Shown here piece after piece: positions 5,793 to 16,600 of a DNA stretch of 22,965 nt. The translations under genes were made by a program, and so were the position numbers. Every line of letters starts with the position of its first letter. Position 1 is the first letter of the stretch. Location: the NCBI GenBank assembly GCA_021812825.1, contig JAKAMO010000038.1, forward strand, positions 1-22,965. Direction: 5' to 3'. The notes beneath the pieces are model-generated. The model did not search any database and was not told where the DNA came from. It saw only the letters and a list, made by a program, of their open reading frames with translations. The DNA comes from a bacterium. GTDB lineage: Bacteria > Elusimicrobiota > Elusimicrobia > Elusimicrobiales > UBA9959.

Positions 5793-7361
5793 TTACTGCT
5801 GCACCTGCTTCATGAAGTTCTTCACCATCGCGTTGTTCGGGTTGATCTCCAGCACCTTCTCCCAGATGGCCTTGGCCTTGTCCTTCTGGTCCATCAGGTA
5901 GAAGGAGCTGCCCATGATCTCGAGCGCGGTCTCGTTGTTGGGCTCCAGCTCCAGGATGTCCTGCGCGCGCTTCATCGCCAGGTCGTACTTGCCCTCGTAG
6001 ATGGCCGCGCGGGCGTCGTAGGTGCGCTGGTCGATGTAGGTGAAGATCTCGGGGCCCTCGGGCTTCTTGGTCAGCTCGCTGACGCCGGCCTCCTTCTCCA
6101 CCATGTTCAGCAGCGAGAGCAGGCGGTCGTTCTTCGGGTCCTTGTTGAACGCGTGGCGCAGGATGTTGACCGAGGAGCGCAGGTCCTTGCCGTCCACGTA
6201 GGCGATCATGCCGCGGCGGGTCAGCGTGGGCACCTCGTCCGCGCCGGTGGCGTCCGGCACGAAGTCCATCGCGGCCTGCAGGCGGGTGACCATGCGGCGG
6301 ATCTCGGGGTTGCCGGGGTCGGCGTCCATAGCGCTGCGCAGCTTCTCCATCGCGCGGGTGAAGTAGCCGCTCTTGAAGTACTGCAGCGCCTGGCGGATGA
6401 TCTCGCGCACCTGGCGGTCGTGCTTGGCCCTGTTGCTCTGGCCGAGGCGCATCGTCACGGAGAACCGGGTGGTCGAGCCGAGGTCGTGCATGCCCTGGGC
6501 TATGTCGAAACCGAGGCTCTTGTACTTGATGCCGAGGCCGAAGTCGGCCTCCTGGATGCCGGGGGCGCCCATCACGCCGAAGCGCAGGGCCGCCCAGTAC
6601 ATCAGCCAGTACTCGCCGCCGAAGCGCCAGTTCATGCTGCCGCCCTGGGGCTTGTTCAGGTCGAAGCCGAACAGCAGGCTGCCCTTGAACAGCGACAGCG
6701 CCTGGCCGAACTTCAGCGTCAGCGGCAGCTTGTCCTCGGTGTCGCCGGAGGCCATCGAGAAGACGTTCTGGATGCCGACCGCGGCGCGGTAGGTGCGGGA
6801 GAACTTCTGCAGCATCGAGATGTCGATCGCGTTGAAGGAGTCGGCCGAGGTGTCCAGCGTGCGGCTGATGTTCTTGGCCATGATGCCGAAGGAGAGCTTG
6901 TCGGAGACCTCGCGGCCCCAGCTGAAGGCCAGCGCGCGCTCCACGCTGTCGAAGGTGCCGAGGGTCTTGACGTCTATGATCTCGTCGCCGGCCGGGTTGG
7001 CGGTGATGGAGATCTTCTCGAAGCCGACCGACTTAAGCTGGGTCATGCTGACGGCCCAGGTGCCCTTGCTGGTGGTGGGGTAGGCGAAGGTGAAGAAATT
7101 GAGGGTGGTGTCCGCGAACAGCGTGGCCTGCATCGCGGTGAACTCCTTGCGCTCCAGCAGGGTCAGGGCCGCGGGGTTCCAGTAGGAGGCGGAGGCGTCG
7201 TCCGCCACCGCGAAGAAGGCGCCGCCCATGCCCAGGCCGCGGGCGCCGGCGCCGTAGCTCATGAACGCGCCGGGCTGGCCGCCGCTCTGGGCCAGGGCGC
7301 CGGAGGCCGAAAGGGCAATAAAAAACCCCATGGCGAGGCCGAAGCGTATTATACGCTTCAT
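5793..7361 (-). CDS. PorV/PorQ-like outer-membrane barrel protein with C-terminal TPRs
   Basis: The product has 522 residues. Residues 1-25 are a signal peptide ending ALSASGALAQ. Residues 26 to about 300 have the pattern of PorV/PorQ and related OmpP1/FadL-like barrels: GAGARGLGMGGAFFAVADDA followed by SASYWNPAAL near the N-terminus, then alternating strands up to FSVTMRLGQ. From about residue 305 to the end there are several TPR-like units (ALQYFKSGYFTRAMEKL, ARAAIYEGKYDLAMKRAQ, LELEPNNETALEI and KVLEINPNN). PorV carries cargo of the type IX secretion system to the surface in Bacteroidota. Next door is a giant protein with a T9SS-like C-terminal domain, so it could be the cargo. I chose the ATG at 7361 because it starts a clean signal peptide; an in-frame ATG at 7412 would put 17 poorly suited residues before it. 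A riboswitch leader precedes the gene. The fused TPRs are unusual for PorV proper. Confidence 0.87.
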   Translation of the reverse strand: MKRIIRFGLAMGFFIALSASGALAQSGGQPGAFMSYGAGARGLGMGGAFFAVADDASASYWNPAALTLLERKEFTAMQATLFADTTLNFFTFAYPTTSKGTWAVSMTQLKSVGFEKISITANPAGDEIIDVKTLGTFDSVERALAFSWGREVSDKLSFGIMAKNISRTLDTSADSFNAIDISMLQKFSRTYRAAVGIQNVFSMASGDTEDKLPLTLKFGQALSLFKGSLLFGFDLNKPQGGSMNWRFGGEYWLMYWAALRFGVMGAPGIQEADFGLGIKYKSLGFDIAQGMHDLGSTTRFSVTMRLGQSNRAKHDRQVREIIRQALQYFKSGYFTRAMEKLRSAMDADPGNPEIRRMVTRLQAAMDFVPDATGADEVPTLTRRGMIAYVDGKDLRSSVNILRHAFNKDPKNDRLLSLLNMVEKEAGVSELTKKPEGPEIFTYIDQRTYDARAAIYEGKYDLAMKRAQDILELEPNNETALEIMGSSFYLMDQKDKAKAIWEKVLEINPNNAMVKNFMKQVQQ

Positions 7362-7384
7362 TTCGGCCCATATAGCCAAGGGGG
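7320..7384 (-). terminator. Intrinsic-terminator-like hairpin spanning the start of the PorV-like gene
   Basis: In the RNA, CCCCUUGGC (7384-7376) pairs with GCCAUGGGG (7334-7326) at eight of nine positions and is followed by six U (7325-7320). Within it are GGCC/GGCC and a strong GAAGCGUA/UACGCUUC hairpin (7358-7340). The AUG at 7361 lies in the bulge. The U-run encodes the two Phe of the signal peptide. It follows the aptamer and is a plausible expression platform. Confidence 0.55.
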
Positions 7385-7413
7385 CAAAGGCATTACAAAG
7401 AATGCGTTTCATG

Positions 7414-7492
7414 TTTTCGGCAGCCTGACCCCCGCTTACATAGCGGGTCTTAGCTTTGCGCCGCCGGCTTTAGCCGGCTTTGCTATTATCGT
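7414..7492 (-). promoter_or_regulatory. GEMM-I cyclic dinucleotide riboswitch aptamer, GEMM-Ib (cGAMP-type) by its key base
   Basis: The minus strand shows the conserved GEMM-I order. GAUAAUAGCAAA is followed by hairpin P2 (GCCGGC-UAAA-GCCGGC, 7478-7463), the conserved GCGCAAAGCUA, hairpin P3 (GACCCGC with GCGGGGGUC, 7449-7427, with a two-G bulge) and the 3' signature AGGCUGCCGAAAA. The base that corresponds to G20 of the Vibrio cholerae Vc2 aptamer is A (position 7484). From memory of the published Geobacter aptamers, A here marks the GEMM-Ib group that prefers 3',3'-cGAMP over c-di-GMP. The P2 loop is UAAA instead of the usual GNRA tetraloop. It lies between a strong promoter and the PorV-like gene. 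Confidence 0.87.
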
Positions 7493-7536
7493 AACAACAC
7501 GGCGTTACAAAACCGTTACACTTTTACGGCATTAAT

Positions 7537-7564
7537 ATTATAGCAGACAATTCCGCTTTGTCAA
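7537..7564 (-). promoter_or_regulatory. Consensus sigma70 promoter of the riboswitch-PorV-like transcript
   Basis: TTGACA (7564-7559), 16-nt spacer, TATAAT (7542-7537): both boxes are perfect. The predicted start near 7530 gives a leader of about 170 nt that contains the whole aptamer. Confidence 0.85.
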
Positions 7565-7586
7565 GGGGTAATCCTTGACATGTCAA
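7559..7586. promoter_or_regulatory. Operator-like inverted repeats overlapping the -35 box
   Basis: On the plus strand, TGTCAAGG (7559-7566) and CCTTGACA (7573-7580) form an inverted repeat with a 6-nt spacer. TTGACATGTCAA (7575-7586) is a perfect 12-bp palindrome sharing one arm. Three half-sites overlap or flank the -35 box, as expected for a repressor or dimeric regulator. Confidence 0.45.
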
Positions 7587-7610
7587 CCCCACGCAAAACA
7601 GGCGATTTTC

Positions 7611-7626
7611 AGGAGTATATACTCCT
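7611..7626. promoter_or_regulatory. Perfect 16-bp palindrome upstream of the promoter
   Basis: AGGAGTATATACTCCT, flanked by a partly complementary GATTT/AAATC, lies about 80-95 nt upstream of the predicted transcription start. It could be a regulator site or a weak transcript end for the giant gene. Confidence 0.4.
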
Positions 7627-7642
7627 AAATCCCCCCCGTCTA

Positions 7643-7687
7643 GGCCGCTTGAGGGGCATAGCCCCTGTTGCGGCACAGGCATAGCCT
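7643..7687 (-). repeat. Structured repeat R2, copy B, at the stop codon of the giant gene
   Basis: On the minus strand, hairpin 1 is AGGC-UAU-GCCU (7687-7677) and starts inside the TAG stop codon (7688-7686). Hairpin 2 is GGGGC-UAU-GCCCC (7665-7653), enclosed by GCCGC (7674-7670) pairing with GCGGC (7648-7644). It may mark the 3' end of the giant mRNA, although no U-run follows. Confidence 0.7.
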
Positions 7688-10600
7688 AGTGTATGACGCC
7701 TATCTTACGCAGAATGACCTTGCTGCCCTTGGGGCTGGAAGCCTTCACGCGCACTATATAGCCGCCCTTGGAGACCGTGCCGCCCAGGCCGTTCTTGCCA
7801 TCCCACAGCACGTGGTTGGGACCCAGCGCGCCGCCGGGACTGCCGCTGGAGAAGTGGAACTCCTTGACCACGTAGCCCAGCAGGTCATAGATGGTCATAG
7901 TGACCTCGGCGTTGTCGTTGAGGCTGTAGGTGATGTCCACCCTGCCCTCCACGCCGCCCTTGCGCAGGTCCACCGGGTTCGGGAAGCTGGAGACCTTGCT
8001 CAACAACTCCTCGCCTATGGTCGTGCCGGCCGGAGTGGAGATGGTGGACCACTCGGAATGCAGACCGGCGAAGTTCCAACTGCGCACCCTGTAGGTATAG
8101 TAGGTACCCAGCTTGCGCGGCGTCTCACCGGGCACCGCGGGATCGCCGACCGTGTAGATGTTGTTGATGGCGCCGCCGGTCTTGAAGCCTGGGATGGCCG
8201 CGATGGTCTTCCAGACGGGGCTGGTGCCTTCGCGCTCCTGCACCTCGTAGGACATGATATTGGACTCGATGTCCTCGGACTGGTTCCACTTGAGCGTGTA
8301 CGCCTGGCCGGAAGGCAGGCCCTTCGCCACCTGCGGCTCCGGCGCGCCGGGCACGCTCGGGTAGGAGGTGTCGAGGCGGTAGATCAGCACCGGAGCGCCG
8401 TTGACGCTGGGCACGTAGGTACCGTCGGCCATCCTGCCGCGGACGGACACCACGTAGGCGCGGTCGGAGACCGCCTCTCCCCAGGCCGTATGCGGTCCCT
8501 TGAAGGAGCCCTGCGCGCCGCGCTCTATGACCTTGAACGTGACAGCGTCGAGCTTGGAGACCAGCATGATCTCGTCGCCGACATAGACTATGCCCTCGGC
8601 CGCGAAACCCTCGGTGGACAACACGGTGAACGACGAGGTATTGACCTCTATGCGGCTGGTCAGCTTGGTGATATGTCCGGGAGACAGGGCCACGTTGGTG
8701 ACGCTGCCGGACAGCTTGGCGCCCACCGACTGCCAGGTGTTCTTGATCCCGGTCGGGTCGGAGTAGTTGTCGCCGAGCGAGACCTCGTAGGACACCACGG
8801 CCCCCGAAGCGGGGTTCCAGATGGCCGGGACCTCGGTGGTCTTGGAGGACCAGACAGCGGGCACCGCGCCCAGGTCGGAAACGGCCATCAGGATCCTGGA
8901 GTTCTTGACATTGTCTCCTACGAAGTACAGCGGCTTGCCGGTGCCGTCGTCCACGATCTTGTCCGGCACGTAGTCCAGGTTGGACTCGAAGTCCAGCAGG
9001 CCGTCGCCATCCTCGTCGAACGTGGGCATGCCGGAATTGTTCAGCGAGACGTTCCTGCACTGGCCGGTGCCGTAGAAGTCGAAGTTGTCCGGCACGCCGT
9101 CTCCGTTGATGTCTATCAGCGGCTCCGACGGAGAGCACTTGCCCGGATAGTTGTAGATCCAGCGGCTCGGGTCCGAGACCGGCTGGTTGCCGGAGCCGTG
9201 CACCACGTTGCCGCTGGAGTCCAGCAGCGCGTAGGCCGGGTAGCCGTTGGAGGCCAGCATGATCGGGGCGAACACCGGCGTCAGCGGGATGATGGCCGGG
9301 GAGATCAGCACCTCGTTGGAGACCATCGGGTACGTGTCGGAGTAGTTCTGGCCGGCGGCCAGCGGCAGGCCGCCCAGGCCCTTGAGGTCGGTGAACGCGG
9401 AGAGCGCCAGGCTCGCGAGATGGCCGAGCGTATCGGCTCCGGAGAGATCGGCGGAGGAGCTTATGTCCGCGGTCAGGTGCAGGGTCACGCCGGCGGTGGA
9501 AACTATGGTGTAGGGCAGGTTGCCGTCCATTATATCCACCACTACGCCGCTCTTGAACGGGTTGGTCGAGGAATGCGCCACGTAGCCCAGGCGGTGGTCC
9601 GTTATCGGGCTGAACGCCCCGTCGCCGTCGTCCTTCCACAGCGAGACCCCGGCGAAGTCGCCGTCGCCGTAGCCGGCGGTGGCGGTGCTTATGCTGCCGC
9701 CCTGCGTGAATTTGACCTGGCCTATCGCCACGAAATCCGACTGGGTCGCCAGCGTGAACGTCAGCATCGGCACGTTCCTGGTGTTCTTTTCGGCCGACTT
9801 CGGCGAGACGTTGACCGAGTTCACCGCCAGCGTGATGGCACGGATAGGCACCAGGCTGGTGCTGAACGGATAGGTGTCGACATAGTTGCCCTTAGGCAGC
9901 GCCTTGTTGATGCCTATGTATATTTCCGGCGAGATGTCGTGCGGAACGTTGACGGTCAGCCAGGACTTGTCGCGCACCATCAGGCCGACCTTGTTGGCCT
10001 TGATGGCCATTTCGCCGATGTCGTACACGGCGAAGAAGGTCTGGGCCAGCGGGCTCAGCGTCTGCGTCTGCGACAGGTTGATGGTTATCTGCGTGTTAAG
10101 CGCGTTCTCCTGGTCGAACAGGTCCACCTTGCGCACAAGGGAGCCTGCGGCATGGTTGACCCTGGGAGTGATGAAGTCGCCGAGACGCTCGCCCCTGGAG
10201 ATCACGTTCAGGTAGGGCTTGCCGGACGGCGAGATGCCGGTGCCGCTGAACGTCATCAGCTCGGCGTCGCTGACGTACAGGCGGCCCGCGGACGGGAAAC
10301 CCTTGGTGGACTCGACCACCAGCTGGAACGGCACCGTGTCGGTCGAGGAGACGAGGGCGGCAAGGGAGCTCCTGGCCTCGGAGATATTGACGTCGTTTAC
10401 GTCGAGGATGTCGTTCTGGTTGGAGTCCTGGTAGATCGACACGAACTTGACGTCGGTGTTCTTGCCGAACGGAGCGTTCGGGTCGTTGGAGGCGCCGGTG
10501 CGCTGCACCTTGATGGCGCTCCAGCGGGCGTTGCCGGCCTCGGTGATCAGGTTGAAGCGCGCCATAGGCACTCCCACCTGGGCCTGGCCTATGCCGCCGG

Positions 10601-13600
10601 TCTGCACCAGGTTCGCGGCCATGTCCATGGCGCCGAGCGTGACGTTCGAGGCTATCTCGTTTATCTTCACCGGCGCGGTGTTGATCGGCCAGGTGGAGAG
10701 GCTGATGGTGTTCGGGATGCCGATGGTGAAGTCGGCGGCCGAGTTGATATTGAGCGCGGCGGTGGTGCCCACGATGGCGAACTGCGACAGGTCGTAGCTG
10801 ATGAACGCGCAGGCCGGGGTGGTCGTGATGACTATCGGCGTCTTCAGCGTGATGTTGATGGTGCTGGACGAGAAGGCCTCGTTGCCGTAACTCATCATGT
10901 GCGGGTAGAGGCCCGCCGTACTGGTGGACGTGTCGGCGGAATCCAGCAGGCAGTTCTCGTTGGAGTCGGTCCAGACCTTTATCAGGTCGATATCCGAATC
11001 GTTCGCCGTGCCGCGGCGGTTGAGCTTTATGCCCTGCAGCAGGGCGGAGGTCTTGTCCACGCTCATGCGCATCGCCAGCAGGCCGACGTTCTTGTCGTTC
11101 TGCACGGCCGATACGGGCGAGATGTCCTCCGGCACCAGGTAGACGTTGTTCTGCGTCGGCATCACCACGTCTATCGCGCTGGCGGCCGGGTTCAGGAACT
11201 GCGCGGTATGCCCCGAGTTCTCCGGACCGAAGAAGAAGTTGGTCTCCAGCGGCACCTCTACTCCCAGCACGTCGTTCTTGGGCGTGAGCTGGTCGTGCGA
11301 GAACCTGGAGGCCTTATCTATGTCCATCGTGACGAAGACCATGGTCGGCGTGGAGTTGATCACCACGTAGTCCTGGTTGGCCAGGGCCGGGTCCTTCACG
11401 TAGATGCTGGCCTTACCGACCGGGTCGTTCTCTCCGAAGCGCCCGTAGCCTATCAGCACGTCGGAGGTGTTCAGCCCGGTGACAGGGTCGCGGTCGAACA
11501 CGCCGTTGCCGTTGTCCTTCCAGACGCGGATCAGGCTGACGTCGGAGTCGTAGCCGTTCAGGCCCGACGGCTGCCGGCGGGACAGGCGGAAACCCTTCCA
11601 GCGCACGCCGTAGCCGGAGGTCAGCAGCGTCATCCTCATGAACGGATAGTTATCCGTCCCCTGCTGCACCATCGTGCCGATCGCCGAACCGGAGGAATGC
11701 TGGACCATGGGAGTGTCGAACACGCCGCGGGTGACCATCGTTATCGCGCCGGCCGCAGTGTTCCCGTAATGGACTATCTCGTTGTCCACCATCAGGTAGC
11801 CGGAGGACGGGATGTTGGCCGTGGAGCTCACCAGCCAGGCCGCGTCCATAGGCCCTGGGCTCACGACGTCCTGGGCCAGACGCAGCGTGGCGGTGGAGGC
11901 GCCGCCTCCGGGGGCGAACAGCGGCTCGGTGAGCACCGTGACGGTGCTCGGCGACGAGATTATCTCCCTGACCCTGGACACGTACGTCAGGTTCGAGGTC
12001 GAGGAGAAGACGTTCGGCAGCGACAGCGAGTTCTTCGCGGTGTCGTCGAAGAACGGGCTGGACTGCGGGAAGGATTCGGGCTTCAGGTACGCGCCGAGGT
12101 AACGCGGGTTGCCCAGCGAATCGTTGGGCATGGCCGAGTCCCTGATATCGTAGGTCACGAAGTACCTTCTGGAAACGTTCTTGGTCTTGGCCTCGTCCGC
12201 CGTCATGACGCGCTGCTCGGAGCTCAGGTCCACCCTGGACACGAGCGGACCGTATATCGTGTTGCCGAAGGTGCCGGAACCCACCTGCTCGTCCGCCGCG
12301 CCGAGGAAGCCGTTGTCGTCCTTGTCGTACCAGATCTTTACCGCGGTGACGTCCACGGCCGCGTTGCCTTCCTTGGCCACGGTGCCGGTGGCGTATACCA
12401 GCAGCCAGCGCCATTTGGCGTCAGCGACGTCGGTCTCCATCGTGAACTGCAGTACCGGCTGATTGAGCGCCTTCTGCTGCAGCGTGGCCCCGAGGACCGT
12501 ATCGGAGGCTTTGATCAGGACCGCGTCCGCGTACTCGTTGACACGGCCTATCAGCGACAGCGTCTTGCCGAGCACCGGCACGCCGATGTTGGTGGCGCTC
12601 ATGAACTTCGGCGACTCGATGTAGAAGTAGTCGGTCGCGCGCATGGCCATGCCCAGGTTCGAGAAGTTGGAGACGTTGGCCAGCGGATCTATATCGTACG
12701 TGAGGAAGTAGTCCTTCGGGTCGGTGTAGAGCGTCTGGCCGTCGAGACTGCCACCCTCTCCCACGAGCGGGAGTATGGCCTGGCCGGAGATCACCGTACC
12801 GCTGGCCCAGATCACCTGGCTGGTGCCCTCCGCGCCGCGCGTGAGGCCGCCGAATGTATTGTTCAACACGTTGACCGTGGTGTAGTAGATGACCTCCTTC
12901 AGAGAAGGGTCCGCCTGGTCATCGTTGACGATCAAGCGCCCCGGGGCCATCGGGAAGAACGGCGCGTCCGACGGGAAGAACTTCTGCACGTCGGTCACGC
13001 GGACCACGGTGTCGGTGGAGACCAGCGGGGTTTTCAGCGTGTCGTACGGGAAGACGCGCTTGTTGGCGCCCACCAGCACCACCTCGGTGTCCTTCACAGT
13101 GCCGGTGGTCTCCAGCAGGCCGTCCTTGTTGGTGTCGTACCAGAGGCTGATGCGCTTGACGTCCGAGACCTTGTTCCAGGCCGCGCTGCCGCCGTTCTCG
13201 GCCGCGGTGACCCAGCGGTCCAGCTTCACGCCGCGCCAGACAGCGGACCCCAGCGAGTCCTTGATGTTCAGCGTCAGGCGGGCGACCGGTTTGTTGACGT
13301 CGTTCTGCGTGACGAACGAAGGCTTGCTGAAATCGTTGGGCGCCGACTTGTTGACGTCGGCCAGGTACACCATGTCGGAGGTGGCGTAGAGCGGGACCGT
13401 GGAGGAGACTATCGGCGCGAAGGTGCCCACGATGCCGTCTATCAGGCTGACGCCGGAGTTTTCCAGGCGGGCGCCGTGCGTCATATTGGGGATGGCGTCC
13501 GGCTGGAACTCGTAGACCACGAAATAGGTCTTGGTGGCTATGGAGATCTCGCCGTCCACCCCGGGGTTGTACAGCGGCAGCACGAAGGTGCCCGGGTCCG

Positions 13601-16600
13601 CCGGGTTGAAGGTAGGCGGGTTGGCGGGGTCCGTGACCTCCTTATCGATGGCCTGGCCGAACTTGCCGTCGCCGTCGTCGAGGAACAGCCGAACGCTCTT
13701 AAGGTCCGAGCCGGAGCCGGTGCCGGTCTTGATGACCTTGAAGGACTTGAGCGTGCCGACGAAGTTGTCCGTCCACGCGTGGATCGCCAGGAAGCCGGCG
13801 CGCGCCACGCCCTGTTCCACGTAGCTGTACTGGGCGGCGTCGACGCCGGCCTGCCACCAGGCGCCGATGTCGTCGCCCTTGATCTGCACGGTGGCCGGCT
13901 GGTTGCGCACCGGGGAGGTGGCGGTCTGGACCGGGAAGTTGTTGTACGCCACGCCGACGTAGGTGGAATCCAGCACCACGAACGACGGGTTATCCATGAC
14001 CAGCGCCAGGCTGCGCGGCGTGGCGGCCACGGTGGACATCCTGACCGCGAAGAAGAAGTTGCGCGCCGAGTTCGAGACGATGGCCGCGGTGGACACCTTG
14101 GCGGCGAGGTCGTCGAACCTCCAGCCCATCAGCGAGGGGTCCCAGGTGCCGCTGGACATGAAGATGTCCACGGGCGAGGCGCCGAGGGTGGCCTCGCCGT
14201 CGAAAAGGCCGAGCGCGCCGGCGGAGGGGTTGTCGGCGTACATGCCGATCTCGATCACGTCGGAATAGGAGAGAGTGCCCGAGCTCTTCACCTGGACCGA
14301 CTTCAGGTAGGCGGGCGGCGCGCCGGCCGGCTGCGTCTGCATCTTCAGACGCAGCATCGGCACTGGGGCCGGGATGTCGGCTATCACGCCGTCGCCCTGG
14401 TAGATGGCCACCTTGTTGATGCCTATGGAGGTCTTGCTGACCGGCAGCGGGTCCTCGGGAGAGAAGTCGGTGGGCGTTATCACGAGACCGGAGAGCACCA
14501 CGTCCCCGCTGGAGCCCTGCGGCATGCCGCGGGCGCTGTCGTTGGTGTAGCCGTAGACCCCGGGCATGTGATAGTCCGTCACGTTTATCTTCAGCGTCTC
14601 GACCATCGTGTCGTAGACCATCAGCGTGCGCACGCCCTGGTCGGCCTGCAGGAACGTATAGTCCGTGGTGTTGTTGATATAGTCGCGCAGGTCGGCCGAA
14701 CCTTTGGAGTTCGTGGCCATGTTGATCTTGCCGACGTAGTAGTTGCCGTTCACCGTGTCTCCGGTGGCGATGTTCCCGAAGCGGTCCCTGGCGCGCAGCG
14801 TGATATAGCCGGGGGTCTGCACGCGCAGCGGACTGCCCAGCGTATAGGTATGGTGCAGCGTGAAGTACGCGGCGGTACTTGGCGTGATGTACTCGTCCTG
14901 CGAGATGGTCGGCAGCGTGATATTGTCCGCCGAGATGTACGGGTTGGCCAGCAACGTGGCGGTGCCGACCATAGTGTCCCAGACGTACATATTGGCGAAG
15001 GAATAGCCGGCCGGGATATCCAGCGGCAGCGGGTTGGTGCTCAGCAGTTTCCAGCTCGGGTTGGAGGCGAGGACGGGGGCGTACGGATCTATGCCGCCGA
15101 ACGTGGTGTTGCGCACCGCGGAGAAGAGCACCGTCACCGGGGTGTTTGTGGTGGTGTTGTTGTCGTAGGCGTCGCGCAGCGACACGGTCACCACGGTGGT
15201 CGTGGTAAGACCGGAGGCGTAATCGGCGTATTGGACGGTGGTGCCGGCCACGAGGCGGCGCGGCTGGGTATAGAAGGTCACGTGGTCCGGATGGGCCGGC
15301 ACCACGGTGTACGACGAGACCGCCGGCAGCCAGCCCTTGGGCTGCAGCGTCGCCACCGTCAGTTGATGCGTCGGGAACGAGGCCAGCGTATCTATCATGT
15401 AGAAGCCGGTACTGGCCTGGCCGAGGTCCAGCTTCGCTGAGCCGGGGTTAGGCACGAAATTGCCGGGGTCCGGCGCGGAGAAGGACACGTTCCCGAGCGA
15501 GTCCGAGGCCAGCGTGAACGCCACGCCCGCGCCGGCCGCGTCCTCCTGTCCGCCGGCCACCGGCGTCGGATTGCCGTAGTGGTCCTCTATAGAGAGCATG
15601 AAGTTCTGCGAGGTGGCGCCCGCCGTCAGCACCTGGCCGGCCGCGCTGCTGACGTTGACACGGTAGGTCAGGTCCGGCAGCACGACCACCGACTGTGTGG
15701 AGGCCGCCCAGCCCGCGCGGTCCGGCACGGAGACCTGTATTATCGGGCGTACCGGCGCGGCGGAGGAGGCGTAGACCGTGGAGGCCGTGGTATCCAGATA
15801 GTAGAAGGTCGCCACGTAGGAATCGAGCGGGATATTCACCGTGGTGATTGTGGACGCGAAGACGGGCGGGAAGGTGCCGGAGGTGGCGCTGGAGGCGGAG
15901 AAGCAATACGAGTCGTTTATCAGCGACGGCTGCCTGAACACCTGCGTGGAACCGGTGACGGAATAGGTGGTCAGAAGCACCTTTATATTGTCCGTGCTTA
16001 CCGACGGGTTCTGGAACATGTCGCGCAGCAGGGCCCTGAAATAGACCACGTTGCCCAGCGGGCCGCTCAACGGACCCGTGACCTTGCCGGCGGTCTCCTT
16101 GCGCTGGGTATTCCCGAAGGCCACCTCGGCCACCTGTGACGGGTCCACCCGCAGCTGGTGTATAGCCGGCTGCATCGAGCCGGAGCGGGCCTCGAGCTGC
16201 CAATACCCGGGCCGGCCGCCTTCCGCGGTGTTCGCGGCGGGCGAAGTGCCGGAATACGAGGAGGTCCTGTCATGATAGCGGAACGAGGCCATGGTCATCC
16301 CGGCCGGGATGACCACGGAGTTGATGAACTGCGCATTGTCGGTGTCGCGGAAACCGTAGTCGTGCGTGCCGCCGGTCGGGTCGCCGAACGTGCCCAGGAC
16401 CCTGCCCAGCGCGGTATGCACGTTTATCTGCGAGGAAGGCAGGCCGAGATACACGCCGGTCTCGCCCTGTTTTGTCGCGTTATCGAAATCGTCGCGGCGC
16501 TCCACCGTGAAGTAGGCGCCGGTGCCGGCCATCTCCATGATGCCCACCAGCGCCACGGCCTGGCTGGAGACATAGACCAGTTTGGACGGCGTGCCGCCGG

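Noticed and set aside
7369..7374. TATATG as a -10 box directly before the PorV-like ATG
   Set aside because: With TTGTAA upstream it could be read as a leaderless promoter, but the consensus promoter at 7537-7564 ahead of the aptamer explains the gene better.
7362..7412. An upstream ATG at 7412 as the start of the PorV-like gene
   Set aside because: It would add 17 residues before a complete signal peptide, has no ribosome binding site and abuts the aptamer. It is kept only as a regulatory possibility.
5730..7535. A 601-residue plus-strand frame opposite the PorV-like gene
   Set aside because: Shadow composition; the minus strand encodes a signal peptide, barrel and TPRs, and this frame would cover the promoter and the riboswitch in the wrong sense.
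7668..15440. A 2590-residue open frame on the plus strand opposite the giant gene
   Set aside because: Its product is low-complexity in H, V, R, G, A and D, has no domain and mirrors the codon bias of the minus-strand gene, whose repeats and domains are clear. It is an antisense shadow.
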